From: Prochlorococcus sp. AG-436-C14 | GTDB taxonomy: Bacteria; Cyanobacteriota; Cyanobacteriia; PCC-6307; Cyanobiaceae | DNA length: 61,132 nucleotides | Direction: 5' to 3' | Assembly: GCA_003209755.1 (NCBI GenBank) | Contig: QCPD01000012.1 | Location: 1 to 61,132 of the forward strand | Part shown: in pieces, positions 34,565 through 43,121 of the stretch | Layout of the letters: the number at the start of each line of letters is the position of its first letter | Numbering within the stretch: the stretch's first letter is position 1 | The notes under the pieces: generated by a model | What the model saw: the letters and a program-made list of their open reading frames with translations, nothing else | The model's database searches: none | Told to the model about the DNA's origin: nothing | Translations under genes and position numbers: made by a program

Positions 34565-35194
34565 TTATCTAACTTTCTTTAAAATTAAAAGTATATCATC
34601 AATATTATTGGTTGCCTTAACTTTAGTAAGTAGTTCAATTGACTTTTCAGATCTAAAGAAAGAGCTGTAATCTAATATATTTTTTATTCTATTTATTTCT
34701 AATAAAATATCTTCATTATCTTTGAGAGAAATTGATGATTCTTCTATATAATTACCCCAGCTTTCTCTTGCTGTAATAGAAAAATCTCTTTGTATCGAAC
34801 GAGCTTTATAACCCTCTAACAATTGTTCATTGCTAAATGAAAATAGACCACTAATAAATATATAGATTACAAATGGAACAAGAGATAATATAATTGAAAG
34901 TGTTGTAGGAATAGAATGGATAAATAAGTGTGCTAAAACTATTAAACTTGATACTAATAAACAACTTATTGTGGCTTTTGATTTGGTGACTTTTGTAATA
35001 TCATCAAATTTAGAGCCTGTTATCTCAGATTTAAGATTATATGCTAATAATGTAGTGAAAATTATATATATAATAATGGGAATATAAGGCATAAAGCCAG
35101 AAAATTCCATGCTTACAATAATTACAGCCAAGAATGCCCAGAAACCAATCAAAGGTAACCAGAATACAGAAAGATTTCGAAAGTTAAAATTCAT
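34565..35194 (-). CDS. Polytopic membrane protein with cytoplasmic helical tail
   Basis: The 209-residue protein has four hydrophobic segments (about 8-30, 34-52, 70-92 and 97-117). A charged helical C-terminus (about 120-209) follows, with Lys/Glu-rich repeats such as NEDILLEINRIKNIL. No known family recognised. It starts 30 bp downstream of the SPFH gene on the same strand, so they probably share a transcript. Confidence 0.55.
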   Translation of the reverse strand: MNFNFRNLSVFWLPLIGFWAFLAVIIVSMEFSGFMPYIPIIIYIIFTTLLAYNLKSEITGSKFDDITKVTKSKATISCLLVSSLIVLAHLFIHSIPTTLSIILSLVPFVIYIFISGLFSFSNEQLLEGYKARSIQRDFSITARESWGNYIEESSISLKDNEDILLEINRIKNILDYSSFFRSEKSIELLTKVKATNNIDDILLILKKVR

Positions 35195-35224
35195 TTTTAT
35201 AAGTTGATTAGGAATGTATTAAGT

Positions 35225-36235
35225 TTAAAATTTATCTATTAATTTATTCTTCTTATTATTATAATCCTCAGAAGAAATAAGTCCTGAATCCAGTAGATCT
35301 TTTAGGTCTTTAAGTTTTTCTTTTAAGTCTTTATCTGATTGAGTTGAATTTATTTGTGTGTTTTCATTTATTGCTTGGCTCATTTGTTGACCTGCATTCG
35401 CACCTAGTCCAAGACCTAATCCTCCAGAGAGGAATGTTCCTGCCAGACCTCCTTCGTTCTCGGCTGCTTTATTTAAGGCATCGTAGCTTCTCTCTACTTG
35501 ATAAAAATTACCTGACTCTGATGCTGCTTTAGCCCTCACTTTTAAGCTGGCGGCCTCTGCAAGACTTTCCTTGAATTTTATATATGTAGGATCATTTTCA
35601 ATAACTGATAAACCTTGAATATAAAAATCTATTAGATCTAAACCAAATCTCTCAAAGTTTATCTTTAGAGATTCCATAACCTCTTCAGAAAGCTCTACTA
35701 ATTTTGTATCTATATTGAAAATATTAATTTCTTTCTTGACAAGAGTTTCAGCAATCGTATCTTTAAGATTTCGCTCAACTATAGGTAAAAGCTTTAACTT
35801 TAGATCTTCTGTCGTTAATATTTTCCCTCCTCCTATGATTTGTATAATCAGGGATGCAGAATCTTTTATCCTTAATGAATAAGAACCATAACCACCTAAA
35901 GGAATTAATAATCCATAGTTAGATTCCATAACCTTTATTTGAGAGCCCCATTTATATTCAAAAGAGACTATTTTCTTTACAAAGCATATTTCAATATAAA
36001 TTGGCGATTGTTTGTTGAATGCATTTTTTATTAAATTCTCAAGTCCAGGTATATTTCCTGATTCCAATAAGTGCCTTCCAGCCTGAAGTGTCAACAAGTG
36101 TTGGCCATTCTCAAAAATCAATGCTTCTTCACTTTCATCTACGATGATTTGAGAGCCTAAAGTTGCCTTTCTCTCAGGATGTTTCCAAACCAGAGTCTCA
36201 CTGGGGGACTCATTCTTAATCGTTATTATTGGCAT
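35225..36235 (-). CDS. SPFH-domain (YdjI-like) protein with SHOCT tail
   Basis: The 336-residue protein has an N-terminal SPFH/virion-core-like domain (about 15-225: LIFENGQHLLTLQAGRHLLE, VKKIVSFEYKWGSQIKVMES, and the helix FGLDLIDFYIQGLSVIEND). A Gly-rich stretch (about 258-285) precedes a C-terminal SHOCT-type helix pair (KLKDLKDLLDSGLISSEDY, then NNKKNKLIDKF). SPFH proteins form membrane-associated rings; YdjI types recruit PspA in membrane stress. Neighbouring membrane and zinc-ribbon genes fit such a module, although no pspA is nearby. Confidence 0.78.
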   Translation of the reverse strand: MPIITIKNESPSETLVWKHPERKATLGSQIIVDESEEALIFENGQHLLTLQAGRHLLESGNIPGLENLIKNAFNKQSPIYIEICFVKKIVSFEYKWGSQIKVMESNYGLLIPLGGYGSYSLRIKDSASLIIQIIGGGKILTTEDLKLKLLPIVERNLKDTIAETLVKKEINIFNIDTKLVELSEEVMESLKINFERFGLDLIDFYIQGLSVIENDPTYIKFKESLAEAASLKVRAKAASESGNFYQVERSYDALNKAAENEGGLAGTFLSGGLGLGLGANAGQQMSQAINENTQINSTQSDKDLKEKLKDLKDLLDSGLISSEDYNNKKNKLIDKF

Positions 36236-36310
36236 CCCTTAAATTTATTTTTATTATGATACCAGTCTTTACGAAGTGAAGTAATTAGTTAAATCAATAA
36301 AAATTAAAGG

Positions 36311-36346
36311 GGTCTGGAAACTTCAGACCGCTTTCCCTTAGGGGAA
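36311..36346. repeat. Two adjacent short hairpins
   Basis: GGTCTG-GAAACTT-CAGACC (36311-36329) is followed by TTCCC-TTAG-GGGAA (36333-36346), then a pyrimidine-rich stretch TTTCTTTTCCTTTT. On the plus strand this could terminate transcription or form the end of a short RNA. On the minus strand it lies upstream of the SPFH gene. It sits in the 584-bp gene-free stretch 36236-36819, which otherwise holds the decayed HTH-like gene. Confidence 0.4.
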
Positions 36347-36428
36347 TTTCTTTTCCTTTTACCCGAATTAGCTAAGTGCATCGTGGTGATGACTAGAGAG
36401 CTAAACATTCATTTAATGGAGGCCGAAT

Positions 36429-36800
36429 GTGAAAAGAGCCAATAAATAAGAAAGATGCAAGGACTTCCAAGGCTGCTGAATTACTTGCTAAAGGTCACAG
36501 CGCAACAACCGTTACTTCCGAATTGGCCGAAATATATGGAATATCTAGGCGACAAGCGAAAAGAGTTACTGCTGCTGGAATGGATTTGATCGTTAAAGAC
36601 TTTGAAGAGTCAATATTTAGCGGCCGAAAATGGTGTCAAAGCTAGTCGTAAATCTCTAACAAGGAATGCAAAAAGGATTGATCAATAATAAATCAAGTGG
36701 CGTAGCTGCATGTGCTAGAAAAATAATTTCAGTAGCTGGATACCTGCTGATTACTCAAGTAACAATCAAGTTAGAAAAATCTATTATGCGCTCGATTTCA
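36429..36800 (+). pseudogene. Decayed copy 2 of an HTH-like island gene
   Basis: GTG at 36429 reads MKRANK, then one extra base shifts the frame. The rest reads KKDARTSKAAELLAKGHSAT then VTSELAEIYGISRRQAKRV and GMDLIVKDFEE, the best-preserved copy of the central part. It continues after further breaks as MVSKLVVNL-stop-QGMQKGLINNKSSG. ISRRQAKRV is a helix-turn-helix-like recognition helix. The C-terminal tail is replaced by unrelated sequence containing TATGCGC (36785-36791). The open frame 36666-36872 covers part of this remnant and is not a gene of its own. Confidence 0.65.
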
Positions 36801-36819
36801 AAACCTTTTTATATCTTTT

Positions 36820-38772
36820 TTATTTTCTTGTTATTTTTTTTCCATTTAGATAAAGTACATCTAGTTTTGTAGTTATAAGGAAATTAATAGCTTCTGTAGG
36901 TTTTTCAACAATAGGTTCTTTAGGACCATTAAATGAGGTATTAAGTACGACTGAACATCCTGAGATTTCTTTAAGTTTCTTAAGTATTAAAAAAAGACCA
37001 CCTGTTTCTTCTGTAACGGTTTGGACCCGTGCAGAACCATCTACATGGGTAATTGCAGGAAGATTATTTTTTAGTACTTGAGCAGTGAAAAGCATAAAAG
37101 GTGATTCATTCGGTATCCCTCTAAAGTACAAATCAACATCTTCTTTTAGAACTGCTGGCGCAAAAGGTCGCCATCTTTCTCTTTGCTTTAAATCATTCAT
37201 ACGAGCCCAATTATTAGGATATGAAGGATTGAGCAATAGAGAGCGATGCCCTAGAGCTCGAGGTCCAATTTCACTACGACCTTCAAACCATGCAATAATT
37301 TTATTTTCATGAAGATCTTTTGCTGCTGACTGTTCACAATCAATATTTTCTTCGATATTAATTTGATTTTTATATTTTTTAATTGCCTTATTTAGATCAT
37401 AGTTACTATTTTTCAAACCAAGGTACGGTAGAGATAAATATGACTTTTGAGAAATTTTTAAACGCGGGTTATCGAGTAGATGGTGATAAGCATATTGTGC
37501 TACTCCCAAAGACAAACCACTGTCATCACAATTAGGGGGAATATAGATATTTTTAAAAGCACTTTCTTTTAGTAAAAGTGAATTGGCAGGGCAATTTAAT
37601 GCTGTCCCACCTGCATAGCAAAGAGTATCAGTATTAATCTCACTTGCAAGACACATATCTGAAACACATTTGACTGTAAATAAAAGAGTTTCTTCAAAAA
37701 GTTTCTGAGTACTAGCTGCTATGTCAACACAAATTGGTTCAAGAATTCGGTTTGTATTTCCTATTGGATCGAGATCATATCCTTTGGATTTAGCTAATTT
37801 TATACAATGTAAAAGCCATGAATTAACTCCTTTGGAAACAAGATCATAAGCATTTCCAATCATGTCTCTGTTAAAGAAAACAGGTTTACCATAAGGAGCT
37901 AAACCCATAACTTTTCCTTCACCAAAGAGACCGAAACCTAGAAAAAGACCAACTTGTTGATATAAGGATCCGAGAGTTAGATGATGAGGCAAAACAGGAA
38001 GAATTTTATTTAATTCTCCATAAAAAATCATTCCGTTGAGAGGACCAGTCTCTGACCCACCATCATGGGTGATAATTATAGAATTTTCAGATTTACAGTT
38101 ATAAAAGGCAGAGGCGGCATGTGCCATATGATGATCAATAGAAACACCTGGTATAACTCTTCCCTTTAATGTAATACGCAATGGGAAATGAAAAAGATCT
38201 TCGATTTGTTCTTTTTCACTTAATAAATACTGAATGTTTATTCGAGAAATATCTTTTAAGCAATGTTCTTTATTCCAAAGATTTATTTGATCAAAATGTG
38301 CCAAATGTTTTGTTATTCCTAAATTTTCTTTTTTAATCTTTTTATATTCAGGGAATAAATTCCTAATGCTGTAATTATGTCTATTTGAATAAATTCTTTC
38401 TATATAACCACCATTTACTAAATGCCTTTCAAAATTATCGTAACCTTGAGTGGAAATTTTTTCGTAAAGAGTTGATTTGAATTTTTTATTAGGATGTTCG
38501 CCATATTGAATTTTTAATTCTTTAGGACGATCAACTACTACAAGCTCCCAGGTCTGAGTCGAAGTAATAGCAATCATATCAATATCTTCTATTTCTAATT
38601 CTGCATTTAATAAGGATTCTTCAATATGAGAAACATTAATTCCAAAAGAATGTTTAGCTCTGTTATGTCTTTCTCTAATTAAATTACATTTAGGTATGCC
38701 ATTTACTAAAATAGATACACCTGCATCGTGGCCAAAGTGAAGTCCTAGTATTACATTTTGATTGTCTTTCAT
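36820..38772 (-). CDS. Carbamoyltransferase (NodU/CmcH/TobZ family)
   Basis: The 650-residue enzyme has a YrdC-independent Kae1-like N-terminal fold (GLHFGHDAGVSILVNG, SIDHHMAHAASAFYNC, THDGGSETGPLNG). The C-terminal carbamoyltransf_C domain has CYAGGTALNCPANSLLLKE, EGRSEIGPRALGHRSLLLNP and RERWRPFAPAVL. Family members make O-carbamoyl groups on sugars or natural products from carbamoyl phosphate and ATP. It starts 2 bp after the TPR gene stop, so the pair is probably coupled. A surface-sugar or glycan target is inferred from the island setting. Confidence 0.9.
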   Translation of the reverse strand: MKDNQNVILGLHFGHDAGVSILVNGIPKCNLIRERHNRAKHSFGINVSHIEESLLNAELEIEDIDMIAITSTQTWELVVVDRPKELKIQYGEHPNKKFKSTLYEKISTQGYDNFERHLVNGGYIERIYSNRHNYSIRNLFPEYKKIKKENLGITKHLAHFDQINLWNKEHCLKDISRINIQYLLSEKEQIEDLFHFPLRITLKGRVIPGVSIDHHMAHAASAFYNCKSENSIIITHDGGSETGPLNGMIFYGELNKILPVLPHHLTLGSLYQQVGLFLGFGLFGEGKVMGLAPYGKPVFFNRDMIGNAYDLVSKGVNSWLLHCIKLAKSKGYDLDPIGNTNRILEPICVDIAASTQKLFEETLLFTVKCVSDMCLASEINTDTLCYAGGTALNCPANSLLLKESAFKNIYIPPNCDDSGLSLGVAQYAYHHLLDNPRLKISQKSYLSLPYLGLKNSNYDLNKAIKKYKNQINIEENIDCEQSAAKDLHENKIIAWFEGRSEIGPRALGHRSLLLNPSYPNNWARMNDLKQRERWRPFAPAVLKEDVDLYFRGIPNESPFMLFTAQVLKNNLPAITHVDGSARVQTVTEETGGLFLILKKLKEISGCSVVLNTSFNGPKEPIVEKPTEAINFLITTKLDVLYLNGKKITRK

Positions 38773-38774
38773 GA

Positions 38775-39566
38775 TTATAATTCCTCAAGACCTTGTAATA
38801 CTTGACCAAGAAATGTATAAGCATTTATGAGCTCAGGTTTAAGGGCAATTGCTTTGCGGATATATTTCTCTGCATCTTTTAAGTTGCCAAGATCTTTCAA
38901 TATGACTCCTAGATTGAGATGAGCTTGTGCGAAGTCAGGTTTGAGTTCAATGGCTTTTCGCTGTGAAATTTCTGCATCTTTTAAGTTGCCAAGATCTTTT
39001 AATATATTTCCCAGATTGGAATAAGCATCTGCGCAATCAGGTTTGATTTGAATTGCTTTGCGGTATGATAATTCTGCGTCTTCTAAATTACCAATATCTC
39101 TCAACATGATTCCCAGATTTAAATGTGCCCGTACGTAATCAGGTTTGATTTGAATTGCTTTGCGGTATGACAATTCTGCGTCTTGTAAATTACCAAGATC
39201 TTTTAATACATTTCCCAGATTGGTATGTGCTTCTGCGGCATCAGGTTGAAGTTCAATTGCTTTGCGAGTATATAATTCTGCTTCTTTTAATTTACCAAGA
39301 TCTCTTAATATTGCTCCATAATTAGAAAAAACTCTGTGGTCAGTGAAACCTTGATTAATGAAATATTTATAAAGTTTTTCTGCTTCTTTAATGTTTCCTT
39401 GTGAATGAAATTTAAATGCTTGATTAATTATTTGTTCTTTAGAAGGTTTAGAAGGAGTGTTCGTAGCAATAGTGATATTTTTTCTGATTTCTTCTAGAGC
39501 AAATGGAACTGAGAATGTTTTCACCTCAGGTTTGTCTTTCTCTTGATCTATTTCTCTCTCCGTCAC
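38775..39566 (-). CDS. TPR protein with shared N-terminal cassette
   Basis: The 263-residue protein begins with VKTFSVPFALEEIRKNITIA and SKEQIINQAFKFHSQGNIKE, nearly the same as the TPR-sulfotransferase at 11439-13091. Five full 34-residue TPR units (about 80-250) and a partial one follow. It has no catalytic domain. The next gene, 2 bp downstream, is the carbamoyltransferase, suggesting that the TPR part and the enzyme act together as two chains where the sulfotransferase is one fused chain. The TPRs probably bind a protein or glycan acceptor. Confidence 0.75.
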   Translation of the reverse strand: MTEREIDQEKDKPEVKTFSVPFALEEIRKNITIATNTPSKPSKEQIINQAFKFHSQGNIKEAEKLYKYFINQGFTDHRVFSNYGAILRDLGKLKEAELYTRKAIELQPDAAEAHTNLGNVLKDLGNLQDAELSYRKAIQIKPDYVRAHLNLGIMLRDIGNLEDAELSYRKAIQIKPDCADAYSNLGNILKDLGNLKDAEISQRKAIELKPDFAQAHLNLGVILKDLGNLKDAEKYIRKAIALKPELINAYTFLGQVLQGLEEL

Positions 39567-39771
39567 ATCTATTAGTTATAGATTGAGTGGTTTGCATACA
39601 TTATATAACTTCCCTTGGGTAAAACTTCTATCCATTCAGTAATAGTATCGGGAAATTTATCAATGCTTTTTAAATCAATGCTTAGGCTCTTTCCTTCCCG
39701 TAAACTGGAGACTAAGCAGTAGATCTAGATCTTCTCAGAACTGTGTAATTGTTTGGTATCACTTCAGCTTG

Positions 39772-39826
39772 AGTACGCTCCCTGCAAGATTCGAACTTGC
39801 ACCCCACTGTTTAGAAGGCAGTTGCT
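39772..39826 (-). repeat. Partial copy of the tRNA-Arg 3' half
   Basis: The segment matches 41911-41965 at 52 of 55 positions. It covers the T-arm, variable region and anticodon arm of tRNA-Arg(TCT), plus 4 bp beyond the 3' end, and then diverges. It has no 5' half, so it cannot make a tRNA. Direct-repeat copies of a tRNA 3' end are the usual scar of tyrosine-recombinase integration. It belongs to the gene-free stretch 39567-40206. Confidence 0.85.
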
Positions 39827-39981
39827 TTTCTCTTGTAAAGCATTGGTATAACTAGGTTTGGTAATAAGTATTACAAAGTTATGCTCATCAAGGTGTGCAC
39901 CATATCCATATCAATATTAATTAAAACTATTCAGTCTATAAATATATTTTACCACTTTATTTCTTATTTGTTTATACAAAA

Positions 39982-40167
39982 AAAGCCAATAAACAAGAGA
40001 TGGAATTAACGGCAGACTTTGCCGCTGACTTACTTGCTTAAGGAAATAGTTGCACCGTAGTAACGACCCTAGTGACCGAAGAGTATGAATTAAGTAGAAA
40101 ATAAGCTCGAAGAATTACAACGAAGGCAATGGACTTGTTTACTTAAGACTTTGAGGAGGTCCATCTA
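39982..40167 (+). pseudogene. Decayed copy 3 of an HTH-like island gene
   Basis: One continuous frame reads KANKQEMELTADFAADLLA, stop, GNSCTVVTTLVTEEYELSRK, stop, ARRITTKAMDLFT, stop, DFEEVH. The three stops are all TAA, at positions that are Lys or Gln in copy 2 (36429). Each is therefore one substitution from a sense codon. It has no indel, unlike the other copies, and its C-terminal half is missing. It lies between the tRNA-Arg half copy and the epimerase gene. Confidence 0.65.
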
Positions 40168-40206
40168 TCTATTAAGAATAAACATATTGATTATAAATTT
40201 TGTTTT

Positions 40207-41199
40207 TTACAATTGATTCTTTAAAGCCCACATCCATGTTTCAGTTAGACCAGCTTCTAAAGTTACTTTTGGATGGAAGTTTAAATGATCTCTTGCTTTC
40301 TCAATTGATGGAAGTCTTCTTGTGGGTTCATCTTCAGGATAATATTCTGGATATGGAGTTAATTTATAACTTAGATCTATATTAATTGTTTTTCGAAATA
40401 ATTTAACTAAATCTATCATCGATATTTCAGGTTTGTCATTGCCAATATTATAAGTTTCGCCATAAACTCCATTTTTTATAACTTTTATTATCCCCTCAAT
40501 TGCATCTGTATAATAACAAAAAGTTCTTGTCTGATTACCATTACCATATATACTAACTGCCTGCATTCTTAATGCAGATTTAATTAAATTGGGAATCATT
40601 CTATAGTCTGTCTCGATAGACATACTTGGTCCATAAATATTAAAAGGTCTAATTATATTTGTACTTATGTTGTATTTTTTATTATATATATAGCACAAAG
40701 TCTCTCCAAGTCTTTTGCTTTCGTCATAACAAGATCTTGATCCTTGACATGAAACATATCCTTTATATTCTTCATTTGTAGGGATATTATCTGGTGAGGG
40801 ATTACCATAAATTTCGGATGAAGAGAAGAATATAAATCTTGCCTTCCAATCTTTACATTTTTCTAGTAATTTCCGTGTAACTTTTGTGCCAATGTCTACT
40901 GTCTCAAGAGGATATTTATTATAGTAGAAAGGGCTGGCTAAACTAGCCAGGTGAATAATAGTATCAAAATCTTGTAGTTGATCTAAGTCAAATTTAATTA
41001 AATCAGCTTCGATGAATTTATATTTAGAATTACTTGTATAAAGATTTGACTTATTAGAACTAATGAAATTGTCTATACCTGTGATATTAGTAATTGAATT
41101 GAACTGATTTGAATTTATAATTTTAGATAAAAGATGTTTCCCTAAGAATCCATTAGAGCCTGTCAGAAGAATTTTTTTCACCAATTTTTTCACACTCAC
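40207..41199 (-). CDS. NAD-dependent sugar epimerase/dehydratase, UDP-glucuronate decarboxylase-like
   Basis: The 330-residue short-chain dehydrogenase has an N-terminal Rossmann motif (LLTGSNGFLGKHLLSK). A Ser-rich SSSEIYGNP strand and the catalytic YDESKRLGE (Tyr and Lys, YxxxK) follow, with IRPFNIYGPSM and RTFCYYTDAIEGI later. GSRSCYDESKR resembles UDP-glucuronate decarboxylases (UXS, making UDP-xylose), but dehydratase or epimerase activity is possible. The enzyme supplies a nucleotide sugar for surface glycans. It lies between the tRNA-Arg half copy and the intact tRNA-Arg, so it may be the cargo of an inserted element. Confidence 0.85.
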   Translation of the reverse strand: MSVKKLVKKILLTGSNGFLGKHLLSKIINSNQFNSITNITGIDNFISSNKSNLYTSNSKYKFIEADLIKFDLDQLQDFDTIIHLASLASPFYYNKYPLETVDIGTKVTRKLLEKCKDWKARFIFFSSSEIYGNPSPDNIPTNEEYKGYVSCQGSRSCYDESKRLGETLCYIYNKKYNISTNIIRPFNIYGPSMSIETDYRMIPNLIKSALRMQAVSIYGNGNQTRTFCYYTDAIEGIIKVIKNGVYGETYNIGNDKPEISMIDLVKLFRKTINIDLSYKLTPYPEYYPEDEPTRRLPSIEKARDHLNFHPKVTLEAGLTETWMWALKNQL

Positions 41200-41673
41200 C
41201 TTTCCGATTATATGTTATGGAAGAACTATTACAAAAACATTAGATTTCCTTTTGACTTATTTTACTTTCATGAATTAACTTCAAAATATATATTAAGGAT
41301 TTTAAGAGATGTTTTTTTAATTATCTCTCGTATTATGATGTAAAAATTTGAATACGAATTGATTGAATTTATAATTTATTGAGCTGTAAATAATTATTTA
41401 TGATATAGAGTTGAAAATAGCTTGGGGCAAAAAACTAATTATCTTATTTAGAAAAATTTATACTGAAGATTTTTCTAGAAGTCTGCTAATTTCTACAGTA
41501 GTGATAAAATCTAATGATTTTTGATATCATTTTTAATTAAATCTTAAAATGATTCCATAACTAAATATATTGGTTCCTTATCTGGTTTGACTGGGATTGA
41601 TATTCATACCTTTCTTGGAAAATTACGATAATTCCAATTTTTATAAAATTTCAAAGGACAAGTTTCTAGATTA
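41200..41673. other. Intergenic stretch without a supported gene
   Basis: This is AT-rich DNA between the epimerase start and the integrase remnant. I see only short, random-looking frames, no clear hairpin terminator, and no tRNA or repeat. It should include the epimerase promoter near 41200-41300. Confidence 0.5.
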
Positions 41674-41787
41674 TCAATAACAATCATTCAATCGGACGTG
41701 CCAAAAATTCCCACGGCGAAGGAAATCAGGATCTTTCTCCAAGTTTTTTAAAATTGTGCGCAGATTTTCATACCACTTAGCTTTCAT
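41674..41787 (-). pseudogene. Integrase N-terminal fragment beside tRNA-Arg
   Basis: Thirty-seven codons read MKAKWYENLRTILKNLEKDP then DFLRRGNFWHVRLNDCY and stop. W5, L9-R10 and L13-K14 coincide with the integrase-like remnant at 123, and the basic RRGNFWHVRL strand fits an arm-binding domain. It is preceded by the same 31-bp element found upstream of that remnant. It points away from the tRNA-Arg gene on the same strand. Everything after the N-terminal domain is lost. Confidence 0.5.
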
Positions 41788-41812
41788 TTTGTGCTTGCAA
41801 TGGTTTCAGCGT

Positions 41813-41843
41813 GTGCATATCTGTGCGCATATTAGCCATATCT
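41813..41843 (-). promoter_or_regulatory. Second copy of the 31-bp element upstream of an integrase remnant
   Basis: Reading on the minus strand from 41843, it begins AGATATGGCTAATATGCGC and carries a second TATGCAC 12 bases after the first TATGCGC. It ends 25 bp before the ATG at 41787 and differs at 5 of 31 positions from bases 70-100. Shared orientation and spacing support function in expression or recombination of the integrase. Confidence 0.5.
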
Positions 41844-41914
41844 AGCCATAGCCAGCTATGCAGTAGTTCTTAGTGGAATTACTGTAACCTCTTGTTATTA
41901 CTTGGGTTTAAGTA

Positions 41915-41988
<74 letters not shown>

Positions 41989-42284
41989 AGAGTGACTTTT
42001 GAGTGTTTTTTTACTCCTCTGATTGCTGAGAAATTAAAACCACAAAAATCAACTAACTAACATTACATACTCATATAACCATCTACAACTAGAATTAAGC
42101 AGATCAACAAGAGAAATTAAAATGGTCGTTCCCACATCATCCCGCTTGGTTGTCATAGTTCATTGCAGCAATAATTTTTTGGATTTTCAATAAAAAGAAT
42201 TAGATGAATTTCAAATAATACTCATCATGATTTTTTCTACTTAATATGATTAGGTCTTATCTTGGATAGATAGAGGTTACAGAG

Positions 42285-43109
42285 ATGATTTCAAGAAGAT
42301 TGACCAAGACGCAAAAAACTGAAATTCTAGATGCCTATAGAGCTGGAGATAATACAAATCTCTTGGCAGAAAAATATAATTGCACTCCTAATACTATAAA
42401 TAGAACAGTTAAAACACTATTGACAGAGAGTGAATATACACTTTTAAAGAAAAAAAGATCAAAGATCAGCAAAAAAAACGATAAATCGCTTGGTATTGAA
42501 AAGTTAAAAGAAAATAAGGAAGATTTAGCGCAGGAGAATGCATTAATTTCATTTAAAGAAAAAGTTAAAGATGAAGATTTAAGTTTTAGAAATAATGAAA
42601 GATCTCATGGATCTGAGTTTGATGAGATTTCTTCTTTAGCTCTTTCTGATGCGGTTGATTTGGCTGGAGATACACATTCTGAGGACATAACAAATACGAA
42701 TCATTACATAGATGAAAATCATCAAAACTTTGACAATAACTTTGAGGAAATAGCCCCCCTTGTTTCTAGCTATGACTTTGACTTAAAGAGTCAAAAATCA
42801 GATTTTGAGATCCTTAATTATGAAAGCCTTCCTGAGAGTGTTTATATGATTGTTGATAAGAAAGTTGAACTAGACTTACAACCTATTTCAGATTTACCAG
42901 AATGGAGTTTTTTACCTGAGAATGAATTGCGAAGAAATGCAATTTTATTATTTGCTAATCAACGTTCCGCAAAAAGAATTTGTTCAAGAAATCAAAGAGT
43001 TATTAAGATTCCAAATACAAGTATTTTTAAGCTTTCAAAACCATATTTAATATCAAAGGGAATTACTAGATTAATTCTTGAAGATTCAATAATAGGTTTG
43101 GATGATTAG
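42285..43109 (+). CDS. Helix-turn-helix domain protein of unknown function
   Basis: The 274-residue protein has an N-terminal HTH (about 6-48: LTKTQKTEILDAYRAGDNTN then LAEKYNCTPNTINRTVKTLL) of the Hin/transposase-resolvase type. A long charged, probably disordered middle (about 55-195) and a conserved C-terminal domain follow (LPEWSFLPENELRRNAILLF through the ICSRNQRVIKIPN strand and SKPYLISKGITRLILEDSI). GAGGTTACAGAG precedes the ATG. It resembles a DNA-binding protein conserved in picocyanobacteria. It is probably core, as it adjoins rsmI and pnp. Confidence 0.65.
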   Translation: MISRRLTKTQKTEILDAYRAGDNTNLLAEKYNCTPNTINRTVKTLLTESEYTLLKKKRSKISKKNDKSLGIEKLKENKEDLAQENALISFKEKVKDEDLSFRNNERSHGSEFDEISSLALSDAVDLAGDTHSEDITNTNHYIDENHQNFDNNFEEIAPLVSSYDFDLKSQKSDFEILNYESLPESVYMIVDKKVELDLQPISDLPEWSFLPENELRRNAILLFANQRSAKRICSRNQRVIKIPNTSIFKLSKPYLISKGITRLILEDSIIGLDD

Positions 43110-43121
43110 TGAGTATAAAAC

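Noticed and set aside
36311-36346. Yfr2-type small RNA because of a GGAAAC loop
   Set aside because: Only one GGAAAC element is present and the conserved tandem motif and terminator layout that I would expect are missing.
36666-36872. Open frame of 68 codons as an independent gene
   Set aside because: Its first half is the decayed HTH-like gene copy 2 and its end runs into the 3' end of the carbamoyltransferase on the other strand.
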